64,000 nucleotides of DNA from Eleginops maclovinus (lineage: Eukaryota > Chordata > Actinopteri > Perciformes > Eleginopidae). The translations under genes were made by a program, and so were the position numbers. The notes under the pieces were generated by a model. That model saw only the letters and a list, made by a program, of their open reading frames with translations, was not told where the DNA came from and searched no databases. The stretch is taken from assembly GCF_036324505.1 (NCBI RefSeq), contig NC_086356.1:11646244-11710243 (forward strand), given 5' to 3'. Positions 1 to 11,700 of this stretch are shown here, piece after piece (position 1 is the stretch's first letter; every line of letters starts with the position of its first letter).

Positions 1-3000
1 TAGACAGGACAACCATCAACCCTCCTGAGCATACCTTGTTGACAGTGTTACTGCCTTGTTTTATAAGAAAGGATCAGAAATATGTTCTACAATGCATCTT
101 GGGAATGGTTAATGGTGTTTCAATGGAAGATATCATTTTCTATCTGCCTGTGTTTGTTGCTCAGCCGGCATAAAAGGCGTGCATGCATGTATGGATGTGT
201 TTGTGACTATTACATTATGCATATTATCATTGTTACCCAGACCATTTCAAATGAAATATTCACAGAGCCACTTGACACGCATGGAGATTGAGGATATCTG
301 TTTGAAGAAATCATGCCATCCCTATTTCCTCACCACCTTCAGCTAAGCACAATATTGCTTACCGGCCTATGATAGATGTTTCCAGGTGTTTCCTGCCAGG
401 AATAGGCTGCACGTCATTGTTCCTTATTAAACATTTACAGAATAATTCACTTATAAGTCACCACCTTCCACATTGCCACACACGGATACATTTATGTGAA
501 ACATTATTGTATGGGGATCTGTTTCTTATACTTCATGACCTGCATGTATTTGTGATTGACAGTCAGGAGCCTCAGCTGGTCTGGAGCAGTTGGAGGTCAG
601 AGCTTAGCCTGTGATGTTTAACTGCCACAGCATGGGAAGACACATCCATATTTTATTCTGGCCACTGGCAAGAGCCGAGCTATAGATAGCACTTAAGTCT
701 TGTTCCTCAGGAAACAGCAGACGCCTTAAAATATACAAGTAGAGTCAAAAGCTAGGAGAAAGGAAAAGTGTCTCACTAAGATGGAACATTTCATGCTTTT
801 GCAGCAGCTGGGGATGATGGGACTTGATACAGTAAATGTGCAAATCCTTTAGAGTGGGGGTTTCTGTCTCATCCTTGTGTTTTGAATTCCACAGATATCT
901 TTTTGAGTGCTTTCAATCGTCAATACATTTGCATTTGTAGTCTCATGAACATCGCCATAGGAGACAATTGCAAAACCACGAGTCAAACTATTATTATTAA
1001 TATTTTTTTTTCTAATCTCCTTCCATGAACCCTTTGAAACTATAACAGTGGCATTGCCTTAGCATGGTTCATTCGGTATCTGAACTGTTTTTTTAGATTA
1101 GAAATATGTTCCTGATTTTTTTCTTATATAAGGGTAAGCATTACATCCCATTATTTGCTTAATGTTTATCAAGTGCAAAATAAAACCATTATTTTTTTAA
1201 ATATTATAAAAAATATATAAAAAAAAATGTAAATGAAAAAATATAAGATTGTTTTGTGATATGGGTTAAGGACATTTAACCAAATTAACATTTTTCAAAA
1301 AAAGACTATCATATCTAAACCTATTCTAGGCCACATGATACAAAAAAAAAAGTGTTTTCCTCTCTCTTACTGTATGTTGAGTGTATTTCCTTCTGTCGTC
1401 ATGTTCTTTTCCTCTTTTTATTTTGTCTCTTTCCATCTCCTCATATTTTCATGTAAGGCTTAATTTACCTGCTGCTCTTTATCCCTTCTGGCTTTCTCAT
1501 CTGCATGTTATTCCCAAAAGAATATCCTTTTGTCTTTGCTCCAACACCCCATTGTCGTTCCATCTCTTCCTCACACAGCTGGCTCTTTCTTTCCTGTCTT
1601 GTCCCTTCTCCATTCATCTCTGTATCCATTGTTTTTTCCGACCCTTCATTCTTTTTCTATGTATCTGTCTAACCTCTTACTCTCCTCTCATGTACCTGCC
1701 ACCATTCCAGTAGCAGTGCTGTCAGGAAAAATCCAAAAGAGCTTTACTGCTCTGCTCCTATTGGAACAATTGCAAATATAATAAATCACAGAGGGAATCA
1801 GAGCTGGCATGTACCCCCTGTTTCCTTCCTATCGATCCCCTCTGCACTCATTTGCTTCCTTAGCCGTGAAGGGGAGCAGAGCAAACAAGAGAATAGAGAT
1901 GTGACTAAAGTGTGTGCGAATGTGTATGTGCCCATATCGTGTAGGCATATGTTGGCTGAATAGAGAAATAATTGTGAAAGGAATCAATAAAAGGTAGTTA
2001 ATGATTAAAAAAAAAAAAAATGTCCAGCAATTTAATTCATTCAGATCTTGTTTTTTGTTCTCCCTCTAGCAGATTTCCTCCATATTAAAACAGCAGGGGT
2101 TGGCAGGGTCCAAAGATCTTCAGAAGTGTTTCCGGCATTTCCCTCGTGGCTACATCTGTTACTGTGTATATGAATGTCGGGCGGGATGGCTTCGAAAAGT
2201 TCCATAACTGACTCTCAATTGTTAAAACATGTCAAAAATTGACACTAAATTAGCAATACCTGCTTAATAGTTTTAGCACATTTGTTACCAACTTCTGTGA
2301 TTTTATTAGTTTAGTTTTTTATATTTGTCTTTTAGTAGGTGTTTTTTTGACGTTTGAAATTGAATGTGGCTTGATGTGGGCTGAATCCTACACAGTCTAA
2401 TACGACATTATGCGTGGAATAAGAGTACTCTAATCAATCTTCCTAGCTGCACTGCAAGCCAAATCACCACCTACCCCCGGGCTTTGTTGAAGAGCCTGAA
2501 AACGTTGCATCGTATCTCACTGACTTTCTGCAGAGGGAGGGGGGTATATCTTCTTGAGTCTGAGAGGAATAAGGGTCAAACACTATTTATGGACAGAGAG
2601 TCATGGTCAAAGGTTTCAGTTTCTGACAGAAAAAAATTCCCATAGGCTGTATCAGCGATTCGGTGAAAGCCGGCCTAGTCTTGTTCATTTGGCTTTTTTG
2701 GAGTAGCTGGTCCTTCAGTTTATTTTTTTGCTGAGAGAACAACCGCTGCCCTTCCTTGTGCTGAATAGGATTTTCTGTGAAGGTGAGGGGCATCAGATAA
2801 AGGCGTCTTTGTATCAGGTTTTCTTCATAATACCAATACAAATATATATATAGAAAATTCTGCATCTGCATACGAGTGCTTCATCAGTGAATCTTTCAAT
2901 AACATTTTATTGCAATTACGGTGTATTATAGGATGCACCTTGATCTGTATTGTTATTGGATTGGTAGCACCAACTATAATAGTAGAAGTAATTGTTTGGA

Positions 3001-3327
3001 TAATTGGTAGTAGCCAATAGTATACTGTATTCTCAATTGATGACGACTTTGAAAATAAATTGCAATCAAACACAATTGGTGGTAAAATAAACAGCTGTCA
3101 TCTTATGCCACTTTTATTCATATTTTAATATTGTAATGTATCTGGGATCAAGTTTTTATAGACAGTAGTCCAAATAAATAGAAACAATGAATCATATACC
3201 ACACAGTACAATATTAGATTTCTCTCACTCTCAGCATAAATGATTCAAAAAGATGCAATGCATTGATATCTGGACTTATAGAAATAGTTGATTTACTTTG
3301 TTGTCTGCTTCCTTGTTCTTTTCAAAG

Positions 3328-3630
3328 TTTCAAGGTTTCAAGGTTTCAAGGCTTTATTGGTCATATGCACAGCATATACAACGTATATGTTGGCAATGAA
3401 AATCTTATGTCGCGTGCTCCTCCAACAACTCAACATACATGGTGCAAATAAGATAAATAAAATAGTGCAAAAAGAGAGAAGAATATTTACAATAACAACA
3501 ATAAAGATTTGAGGATGTGAAATATATACATATGTGGAATACATTGAAAGTATTTAAACACTTTACACTGTTGAATGAGGAGGTATGGGCAGAGTGGACA
3601 ATGTCAATTAGGAATGGTCTTTTCAAATAA
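3328..3630. repeat. Dispersed-repeat-like segment beginning with short TTTCAAGGT tandem copies
   Basis: The segment starts with three to four near copies of TTTCAAGGT. It continues into GGCTTTATTGGTCATATGCA and then an A-rich stretch with AATAGTGCAAAAAG. Openings of the type 'CTTTATTRGTCAYATGCACA' also begin the element at 6711, so both may be the end of related fish dispersed repeats. No terminal duplication was found and the borders are approximate. The family assignment is open. Confidence 0.35.
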
Positions 3631-5321
3631 GCCTGTGAAAGAAAATAGCGATTAACCTTACAAAATTAGACGTTGTCTCATTGTTTACCACGCCTGCACG
3701 TAATTATATTGTTTATTGCATGTTGCCTATCTAGTGATGCTCTCGTTACATTTGTGGACCATAACTACAAAACTGACTACATGTCTGGAGTGAATGTCCC
3801 AGTGGTGGCCAGGGTATGAAGGTTTGTAAATTGGAGAAAGAAGGGAAAGCAGGTGTGTTGGATTATGTTTGGAGTGGACAGTAGAACAACATCCTCATTG
3901 TTATGTGTTATATGTCCATTAAAATGTACATCATCATATTTGATGTAATAGTTTCCCTGTGGATGTTATTATCAAGCTACTTGATTTTGTTTTTCTACTT
4001 CTTTTCATTCAGTTTGACAGGCATTCTATTACTTGGGTATTGTCTATAAATAGAACAAAAATAGGGATTGGATTCCACAGCAGCGTTTCACACACAGCTG
4101 TGAAAGCAATGCACTCTAAAGACAGGATTTAGGAAAATAAAAGCTGGACTAGAGTTAAGACGTGTGTAAACATTTACATACACAACAACAAACACATGCA
4201 TAAACCTACACACAGTCACAAAAACCTGCATAAACAAGAATAAGTTTGCAGTCCAAAAAAAAAAGAAAATGTACTTGGCACCGTGAGACAACCAGGAATA
4301 AGTTGACTGAGGCAGCTTTATGTTTACATCTACTGCTTATGAGACACTGTTAACACATGATAAGGGAGTAACTGCAGATAAGGCAGATGAAAAGGAGAAA
4401 ATAGAGGCACCAGAGCTTTAGCTGTCATTGAACTCAACATGAGAAGCCAGTGTGGACTTTGGGTCTGGGGAAAAACAAATATCAGAATAAAGTGTCTGGG
4501 TAGCTGCTTCTGAAAGATGTAAGCAATTAGGAAAATAAAAATAAAAAATCCCAAAGGAAAAACAAGTACAGCAGAAAATGAACATGTGTGTCTTGTATTG
4601 ATGGTTGGGCAGGCTTGCACGTCTTGCAATGCTTTAGTCTAACTAAAGAGTGTTGGTAAAGAGGAGAGGTGTGTTAGTGAAAAGATGGAGTGCTATCTTG
4701 TTGGAAATTAGCAAAATTATTTGTTTCACATTTAAATGCTTGCCAAAAGAGGGGGTCGGGGGCAGTTTTTGCACTCTATGGAGCACTTTCCTTGCTGTTT
4801 TAGGTTTGGAAGTTTTAAGGTGTATGTGTTTGTATGGAAAGAAGCATGAACTCAACCATAAAAGGTCATGAGAGCCATTATAAACAAATTATTCAAATCT
4901 GTCCCAACGAGACTGTGGCTCAAGGCACCTCTGCTTGACTTATCAGCTCTCCTTTCCTCGAAAAGGAACAAAGAAAGTGTGGTGTCTTAAGAGAGATAAA
5001 GAGAGCTCCAGGAGGCCATGAAATATGTATGCAAGCAGTTAACCTCAAACATTCTGTCACACAATCTCCTCAGTCATGGCCGGACAAAGCTTAAGTGCAA
5101 CCCACTCCGGCGTTTTTGTTTGTTTCGCCCAAGTACCTGTATTATCACTACTGTAAAGCGTACAGGGAACGGAGCTTCTTCAACCGTTATGTGAACCTAA
5201 GTTGTATTCACTATAACAAATGTAGCCCTTTTATAAAGACACTGCAGCTCAATTGGAGGCACGTTGTTGTTTAAAACTCCAAACAAATTGGTCAGCTTTA
5301 CAGGCTGAGTGTGTGTAAGCT

Positions 5322-5544
5322 CATAACTTCCTTCACTGTTTTTTTTTTTTCTTTAAGTTATTTTTGGGGGGCTTTTTGCCTTTAATCGGATAGGACAGTG
5401 GAGAGTGACAGGAAAGTGGGAGAGGCAGTCGGGGTGGGATCCAGAAAGGACCACGGGTCGGGAATCGAACCCGGGTGGCCGGCATACGGTGCAGGTGCCC
5501 CAGCCAGTTTCGCCACGGCCGGGGCCATAACTTCCTTCACTGTT
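5322..5544 (-). mobile_element. tRNA-derived SINE, copy 1, with 19-bp target-site duplication
   Basis: An insert at about 5341-5525 is flanked by the perfect 19-bp direct repeat CATAACTTCCTTCACTGTT (5322-5340 and 5526-5544). On the minus strand it begins GGCCCCGGCCGTGGCGAAAC. A box A-like TGGCGAAACTGG follows, then a box B-like GGTTCGATTCC (minus strand of about 5459-5475), a non-tRNA body and an A-rich end. This is the layout of a tRNA-derived SINE copied by a LINE. The same body recurs at 32305-32469. The perfect duplication points to a fairly recent insertion. Confidence 0.85.
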
Positions 5545-6710
5545 AAAGTTACAATGTGGGATGCATAACGGAGAAAAAGTTCTCCTCTATACAGTATAGC
5601 CTTGAAATGTGATTTATGTCTCCAAGGACTGTTTTGATGCGCATAGAGAGGAGATTGTCTTTATTGATGTTTTCTTAAATGCATACTACAAAGTCAATAG
5701 ATGCACATAGATGACGCATGTATCCACACTCAGTCGAACAAAACATTGTAATTGCCAAAATATATAGGGTCTATTCTGTGATCTAATCATACTTTGGATT
5801 GTTTGCCAGTGTACCTGGGAACTAACCTATTATACGATGTATTTTTTTCACAAAGTGTGCTTTATTTGCTAGGAGATACTCTTATATATGTTTGGGTTAT
5901 GTTTTTAATCCAAATAAGAAGTGACGCACTGTGTTTGCTCCACAGTGCACATTCCTACATACATTGGAGAAGTGACTCGTTAGTTGATTTTAAGAAAGTA
6001 GTGAAGAGGGGAATTCCTTTGCAAGTTGATGCCAGAAATTGTAGGGAACTCTATGTTTTAGTATCTGTATCATGTGTTCAAAAGCAGTAGTTCGGCACAA
6101 GCAGATCCCACTCACAGCCAAGGGTTGGTGTACACACACTTCAGATTGCAACAACAACATAGCCAGAAGCATCAGCTGCAGTAACTGCTTCAGCATCAAG
6201 CGTCTGAATGCAACCTGAATTATTTTTTGTTCAGTGAAAATATTTCTGTTCTAAGTTTTTTTTGTTTTATTATGGAGAAACACAACTGGCTATCAGTGTG
6301 ATGGCTCTGTTCGAAGCATTCTCCCTCCCTATTAATGCATTCTTCTATCATTCATGTCCAAAAATAAATGGCATAGATTATACATTGCAGTTGTATTGCT
6401 TCTCATAGAGTCAATGTTCGCTTTGTCGATAAGGCATTGGTTGAACAGCTTGACTGTGCTTGACTCCCCTTTAGCCTTGTGATTGCCTCCGATGCATCTC
6501 GGATCAATTATTGTAGCGATAACAGCGATTCAAAATGTTATAATGGAATTTTTCCAAGATAGTACATATCCGGCCAAATAGCACTGGAAAAGTCTGTGGT
6601 CGAGAGGTAAAGCGGTTGTCCTTCAATTAGAAGGTGGGTGGTTCAATCACCAGTCCATGGCGTCAACGTGTTGGCGTGTCCTTGGGCCACGTTTATAAAT
6701 GGTTTGTGTA

Positions 6711-7047
6711 GAATGAATGAAACCATCTTTATTAGTCACATACATGCACACAGCAGAGCACACACAGTGAAATTGGTCCTCTGCATTTAACCCATCCTAG
6801 TACTAGGAGCAGTGGGCAGCTATTGTGCAGCGACCAGGGAGCAATGGGGAGGGGGGATTGGAGGTGTCCAATGCCTTGCTCAAGGGCACCACAGCAGGGC
6901 CTAGGAGGTGAACTGAGACCTCTCCAAGTAGCAGTCCACTTTCCATATTTCAAGTCTGTTCGGGGACTTGAACCGGCGACCCTACAATTCCCAGTCCAGT
7001 CCCTGCTGACTGAGCCACTGCTGGACTGACTGAGCCACTGCTGGACC
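6711..7047. mobile_element. Repeat nested inside the SINE at 6590-7170
   Basis: This block begins GAATGAATGAAACCATCTTT and ends with a tandem duplication of a 20-bp unit (CTGACTGAGCCACTGCTGGA at 7006-7025 and 7026-7045). It has no coding capacity. The short word GTGTA lies on both sides (6706-6710 and 7048-7052) and could be a target duplication, although five bases may be chance. Internal phrases such as GTGAAATTGG and TTGAACCGGCGACCCT are typical of a fish dispersed repeat, but I cannot name the family. Confidence 0.5.
7006..7045. repeat. Two-copy 20-bp tandem duplication
   Basis: The unit CTGACTGAGCCACTGCTGGA occurs twice head to tail with no mismatch, at the end of the nested repeat. Confidence 0.9.
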
Positions 7048-8632
7048 GTGTAACCTTGTTTGTCATCCTCTGCCTATGTATGAATGTGTTTGAGTGGGTG
7101 AATGCTTACGTGTATGAATAAAAGGGCTTTGAGGGTTAGCGAAGACTCAAAAAGTGCTATATTAATCTATTAACTATTTAATGCCTTTAAAAAAGTCAAA
7201 ACATTGTTCGACCTTCCAACTCCATTTGCAGTTGTGTGTGAACAGATGTTTACATAGAACATCTCTGGCAGACTGCAACCAACTTACAAAAGTTATATTC
7301 TGAAACTATATAAAACTATTAACAAAATATTTTAGGGACAATAGGATGTGTCCTTGTTTAGGAGTTTTGTTCAAGGACCAAACAACTTTAAGGTATTGTG
7401 ATGACTTTGAAATGTTTCATATGCAAAAATATCTTTGACTGGAGGGCAAAAACCAAAATCTGTCCCTCAAAGGAGGTCATGGTCACTTTGCATCATCTCT
7501 TGCACCTGCTCACTGGGGCCCATTTTTGGAGACCTGCCAACAGTGATTCCCATGATCAAAGAAACATTTACTTTTGTAGAGTGAGCTCACCCCAAAAGCA
7601 TATGAAGCAATATTAATTAGTACATGGATTTGTTCAGAAGCACACTGCAAAGCCTATAGTTATATTTCTTGATTTAAGCTTTCCATTTATACCATCACAA
7701 ACAATGTTAATAATCCTGCATCTTCACTTTCAGTCTTGTCCTCCTCACCTCAGTGTTCTGCTCTTGCACGCTCATTGGCATGCACACTGAGCATCCTCTG
7801 GGAGCAACACATCACCATTATTCATGGGAAGAGTACACCTTAGAGCCAGACTGACAGATCAAAAGATGTTGATGATACGTGGGCATAGTGGTGGTTGGTG
7901 TGATAAATGGCCCCATCTTTTGGAGATGGCTATACTTAAACTAAGTTTGGGGACAGAGCTGTTTTCACAGTATTGTTTTCAGGGCTGTTTGTTTTGGGTC
8001 ACAGTTAAAATTACAGCCAACATACAGTATATTTATGTCACTATGAATAAACAAGCCATGTAAGAGAGGGCTGTTCTATTGGCCTTCATGTAGTTGAATA
8101 TCATGGTTGCTTTTAAATATGTACATATTTGTGTAGGTCGGACACAACGATGGAGGATAGTCTCTACTCATAATTAGTGTTGGCACAAATTAGTATCCAG
8201 AACATATACAGACAGGTCATAGTAATGTTGTGTCCCTTCCTTTTCCAATGTTCAGTTGTAGGAAAACAACTCTTGTTTTTAAGTATTTAGTTTTAAAGAC
8301 TGGGACATCAGAGGAAGTGTTGGTAGGATCCCTGTAGAGATGAGACAATATTGAATTGAGGAAATCAATTAAAGGCCAGGGAAAACAAATAGAACGGAAG
8401 AAAAATCACTTTTGTATAGTTTATGAACGGGACAGCCTAGTGTGCCTGATGCATAGAATACTGTCATCTCTTATTCTCCAAAGTGTAACAGTTTTTAGTT
8501 GTTTGTCTTTATGCATCATTGTGTTTTTTATTAGGCTTAATATTGTGTCTCTGTCACTATTGTAAAATGACATTCACTTTAAAGCCTCATGACAGCCCGG
8601 CCATTTTGATTATTTGTTTCTCTCTTTCGTAG

Positions 8633-8785
8633 CCATTGACCCAAACACGGAGTCAGTAGAGGATTTGATGCAGAGGTTCCAGGACAGTTTCCGTGTCCCA
8701 AACACTCCAACGGACATGTCTCACTACCAGCATGTCATGCACAGCTCGTCAACGGGCCGCCGGAGGGTCCCCAGCCACACCAGAG
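8633..8785 (+). CDS. astn1: astn1 exon 1 of 7 visible (cytoplasmic loop of astrotactin-1)
   Basis: The exon runs from a pyrimidine-rich acceptor (CTCTCTTTCGTAG) to the donor CAGAG|GTAGG. It is 153 bp, entering and leaving with one base of a codon already used (phase 1). It encodes a hydrophilic stretch starting IDPNTESVEDLMQRFQDSFR and ending STGRRRVPSHTR, with a basic GRRR cluster. Astrotactin-1 is a neuronal membrane glycoprotein used in neuron-glia adhesion during glial-guided migration. In the usual two-membrane-segment model this part lies in the cytoplasmic loop before the second segment. The identification rests mainly on perfect frame continuity with the downstream exons, which are strongly astrotactin-like. 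This exon alone would be less certain. Confidence 0.75.
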
Positions 8786-11700
8786 GTAGGACAAAAAGTC
8801 ATTCAGAAACAACAGTATTGTTCTCAGAATATTAAAGACCCTGCAAACAAGTGTATGTACAATATTTGCCCCCATGTCTCCTCAATTGTACTATGCAAAC
8901 TGGACAATGGTTGTCTGCTGCCTCTCTGTTACTCTTTTTATGGTTTTGGGCATATTATGGGACTTTTTTCTCTCTCTACCTTATGGAAAGTGCATTATCT
9001 TTCCACCCACTGTCAAACATATATCAGTCTAAAACCATTATTTGTATTTGGCAGCCTATTAGGCTGTCACAGCTTGTCGCCCAAAAAATCCTTTTGTGAG
9101 TTGATTTATTTAAAAATATCAAATGAAAACATTTTTGTTCACAACTGCCAAATGTTATCCAACGAAAAGTGTGGTAGAATGTTAATTAGACTGTCAAGGT
9201 GGCAATTGCCTCGACTTTTATTGTAATGTATTAATTTCAGTAGGACAGATGATACACATCTTTAGGCATTTTAGATCTGCCATTTTGCTTGATATGCGTT
9301 TTCTAATGAGTGAAGAAATGTATGCAAATTATGTCACGGTTCATTTCACACTTAATTTCCTTCAAGGAAGTGTGAATCAATATTTTGTTTACAATTTCTT
9401 AACTGTGTTTATATGCATTTTTAGATTCAAGTATTTTTATTTACATCATGAAACTGATTTAGACACCAGATAGGGGTATGGCATGAGGACAAGCGTAAAA
9501 ATGTACTTAAGGCTGAGTCATATTCCTATATTGTGAGTTAACATGTATCTTACGGTCTGTAAAGGTTTGTTTTGGTTTGCTCAAAAAAGGAATGTTATGC
9601 ATTACTTAAATATAAAACATCTTCAAGAGAAGATTGAGATTTGGTGTGTCCCTTCTTTACCTTAACTTATTTTATTTCACTTTACTTGAGCTTACTCTCT
9701 TGGCATGCGTTTTCTAATGAGTGTTTCATTAAAGATTCATGTGGAGCGCAGATTATCAAATGCGTGCATTTTTTAAGATATGCCACATTGGCAACACCAG
9801 CCTCTGCCAGAGCATTAAATCCAGCTAATTACCAGAAACGACTAATAATTTGAATCGTACAATCACTCTATCATTGGTCAACTCATTATGATCGGTAAGA
9901 CATTAACACTGGAAATGAGAGATTAACCATAATGAGTGAGCCTACGCTTGCCAGTATAATTTACTACCCTCTTGATCACTGTCATCTACGTTAGATGCAA
10001 AATACAACACTGAGGAACTTTGCATATTATCCACACTTACTTATGTGGGGAATATTAATCTTTCCAAACAGATAGCCAGTGGCTGAGATAGTTTATTTTA
10101 TTTTAGTTATAAAGAACACTTCAGTTTAGTTTGTGTTTATCTTATTTGCTTTAAAATGTGCAACTATTATAAGTTTTCTTGGATCGACCTTCTGAACAGA
10201 GGATGCACATTATATTAAAATGATACATTGTAGAAACTCAGAGAAGGACACTGCTGATACATTTCTTCTCTGAGGTCCATAGAAAAATTGTTATAAAGGT
10301 CTATAGTAAGGGGGAAGTATGCGTCATCAGGTGCAAAAGTGTAGGCCAATACTAACAAAATGATAATGGAGAAACAAATAAACTGAGGAGAAAACTCTAT
10401 TAGGTAAAGGAGAATGTCACGTGGTCAGACCGAGAAAGTTAGTTTTTGAGAAATAATATGAATGCATTCCTTGAAAGCCCCTAGGCAAGGGCCAAAAACC
10501 TACTGTTGATGGGCAGATGCATTTATTTTATATACTTTTCAACTAAGTCGACCTCGTTGCTGTACAATAGCTGTTCCTCTCAGCCTATATGTCCTCTTAG
10601 CCGCTGTGCGCTGAGCTTTGGGTATATGAGCTAAGGCGCCATATTATAGCTTTGACCCAACAACACTTTATATTATAGTTATCCATGCCATTCAGATCTA
10701 ACAGATCGACCCAGACAGGTAGAGAGGCAGACACGACTGTGTGGTTTATGAGAAGTGACAGGAGGTCCTTAGGCCGAGCTACTGGAATTAGTGTCAGCAG
10801 TGTCAGACATGACGTGAAACACAGGGGGTCGCTATGAAGACAGGAAGGTCTCATCCATTTTCAAAATGCATAAATCAAAAATACATTATTTTAAACATTT
10901 GTAAGAGATCTCTTACCTGAAAGAACATGTGATGTATTTTCGGCTATACCTTGCTTAAAGGAAGTTAAGCACGGTAAGGTTCACACAATTCAGTTATGAC
11001 AGAACAACCATGGGCCTTAGTTTAAAAAAAAAAACATCTTGAGACTGAGAGGTCCTATTTTAAATCTATAGGCTAGGATAATTATACCTCTAAGATACAT
11101 TTGGGAAATGGACCGATAGCCCTCTGTTGAAAGAGATCACTTGTGTGTCCCAGAAATTCACTATTAGGAACACAGACAGTGTGCTGGCAGTGTGCACAAA
11201 CGGAAAGCTATGGTCCAGGACATCTGACTGGGAAGAATAGCAGAAGGCTCTGTAGGATAAATGTGTGGGTTGCCTAAATTGAGCAACACAGTCTTTTTTT
11301 AGAAAATGCCATTATTAACAGATTTTTCCTTCAGGCATGAGAGATGGGGAAGAAAGCAGGCCCCTAATGGCCAATTATTGGGCTTGAGGGTTGTCTGGGT
11401 TGGAGATTTACCCCAAACTGTGTGGGAGTAGGAACAAGAGCAAATAAGAGAAAGACATCGCACTATTGTCTGGTTGTCAAGCAAAATTGCTCATAGTTTG
11501 CTCAACAAAACACCTTATTTAAAGTGATTCATTTTTACATTAAAGGGAACATGCGTGGAAATCTTATCAGCTGGAAAACTACAGTAGCTTTTGTGTTTGC
11601 TCAGCTAAGCCCTGCAGCTGTTCATTTCTTCTCCTTGTGTCCACTAGCCTGCATATTGAAATTTTGCTTTGTGGTGACATTCCATACTTCCCTGTCAGCA

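Larger units (their letters stand above)
6590..7170 (+). mobile_element. tRNA-derived SINE, split by a nested repeat
   Basis: The head at about 6590-6700 has a tRNA-like promoter: box A-like TGGTCGAGAGG near 6598, and box B-like GGTTCAATC at about 6640-6648. The usual fish SINE body GTGTCCTTGGGC follows. The matching tail appears only after 7047, ending GGGCTTTGAGGGTTAGCGAAGACTCAAAAAGTGCTATATTAAT (described here as a tail of the GCTTTGAG...AAAGTGCTATAT type). The interruption at about 6711-7046 is a second repeat, described separately. The halves are therefore read as one older SINE opened by a later insertion. Confidence 0.65.
1..8632 (+). other. astn1: Non-coding sequence upstream of the first visible astn1 exon (probable intron)
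   Basis: No reading frame in this stretch resembles a known protein and none sits between convincing splice sites. It is read as intron of astn1, because the first recognisable exon starts with an acceptor and a split codon, so an earlier exon must exist to the left. It holds an AT-rich patch (about 1185-1260), a repeat starting with TTTCAAGGT copies (3328-3630), a minus-strand SINE (5341-5525) and a nested SINE composite (6590-7170). An intact upstream astn1 exon too short to notice cannot be excluded. Confidence 0.6.

Noticed and set aside
1381..1781. Open frames of 110 and 83 codons rich in Leu, Ser and Phe
   Set aside because: They come from a pyrimidine-rich tract, overlap in two frames, and match nothing.
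6590..6660. Possible tRNA gene from box A and box B-like words
   Set aside because: No cloverleaf stems can be closed, and the sequence continues into a SINE body and tail. The same holds for the units at 5341-5525, 32305-32469 and 48945-49131.
8693..9226. 177-codon open frame overlapping the first astn1 exon in another frame
   Set aside because: It reads through the astn1 donor into intron and has no recognisable protein features. The astn1 frame explains the conserved part.
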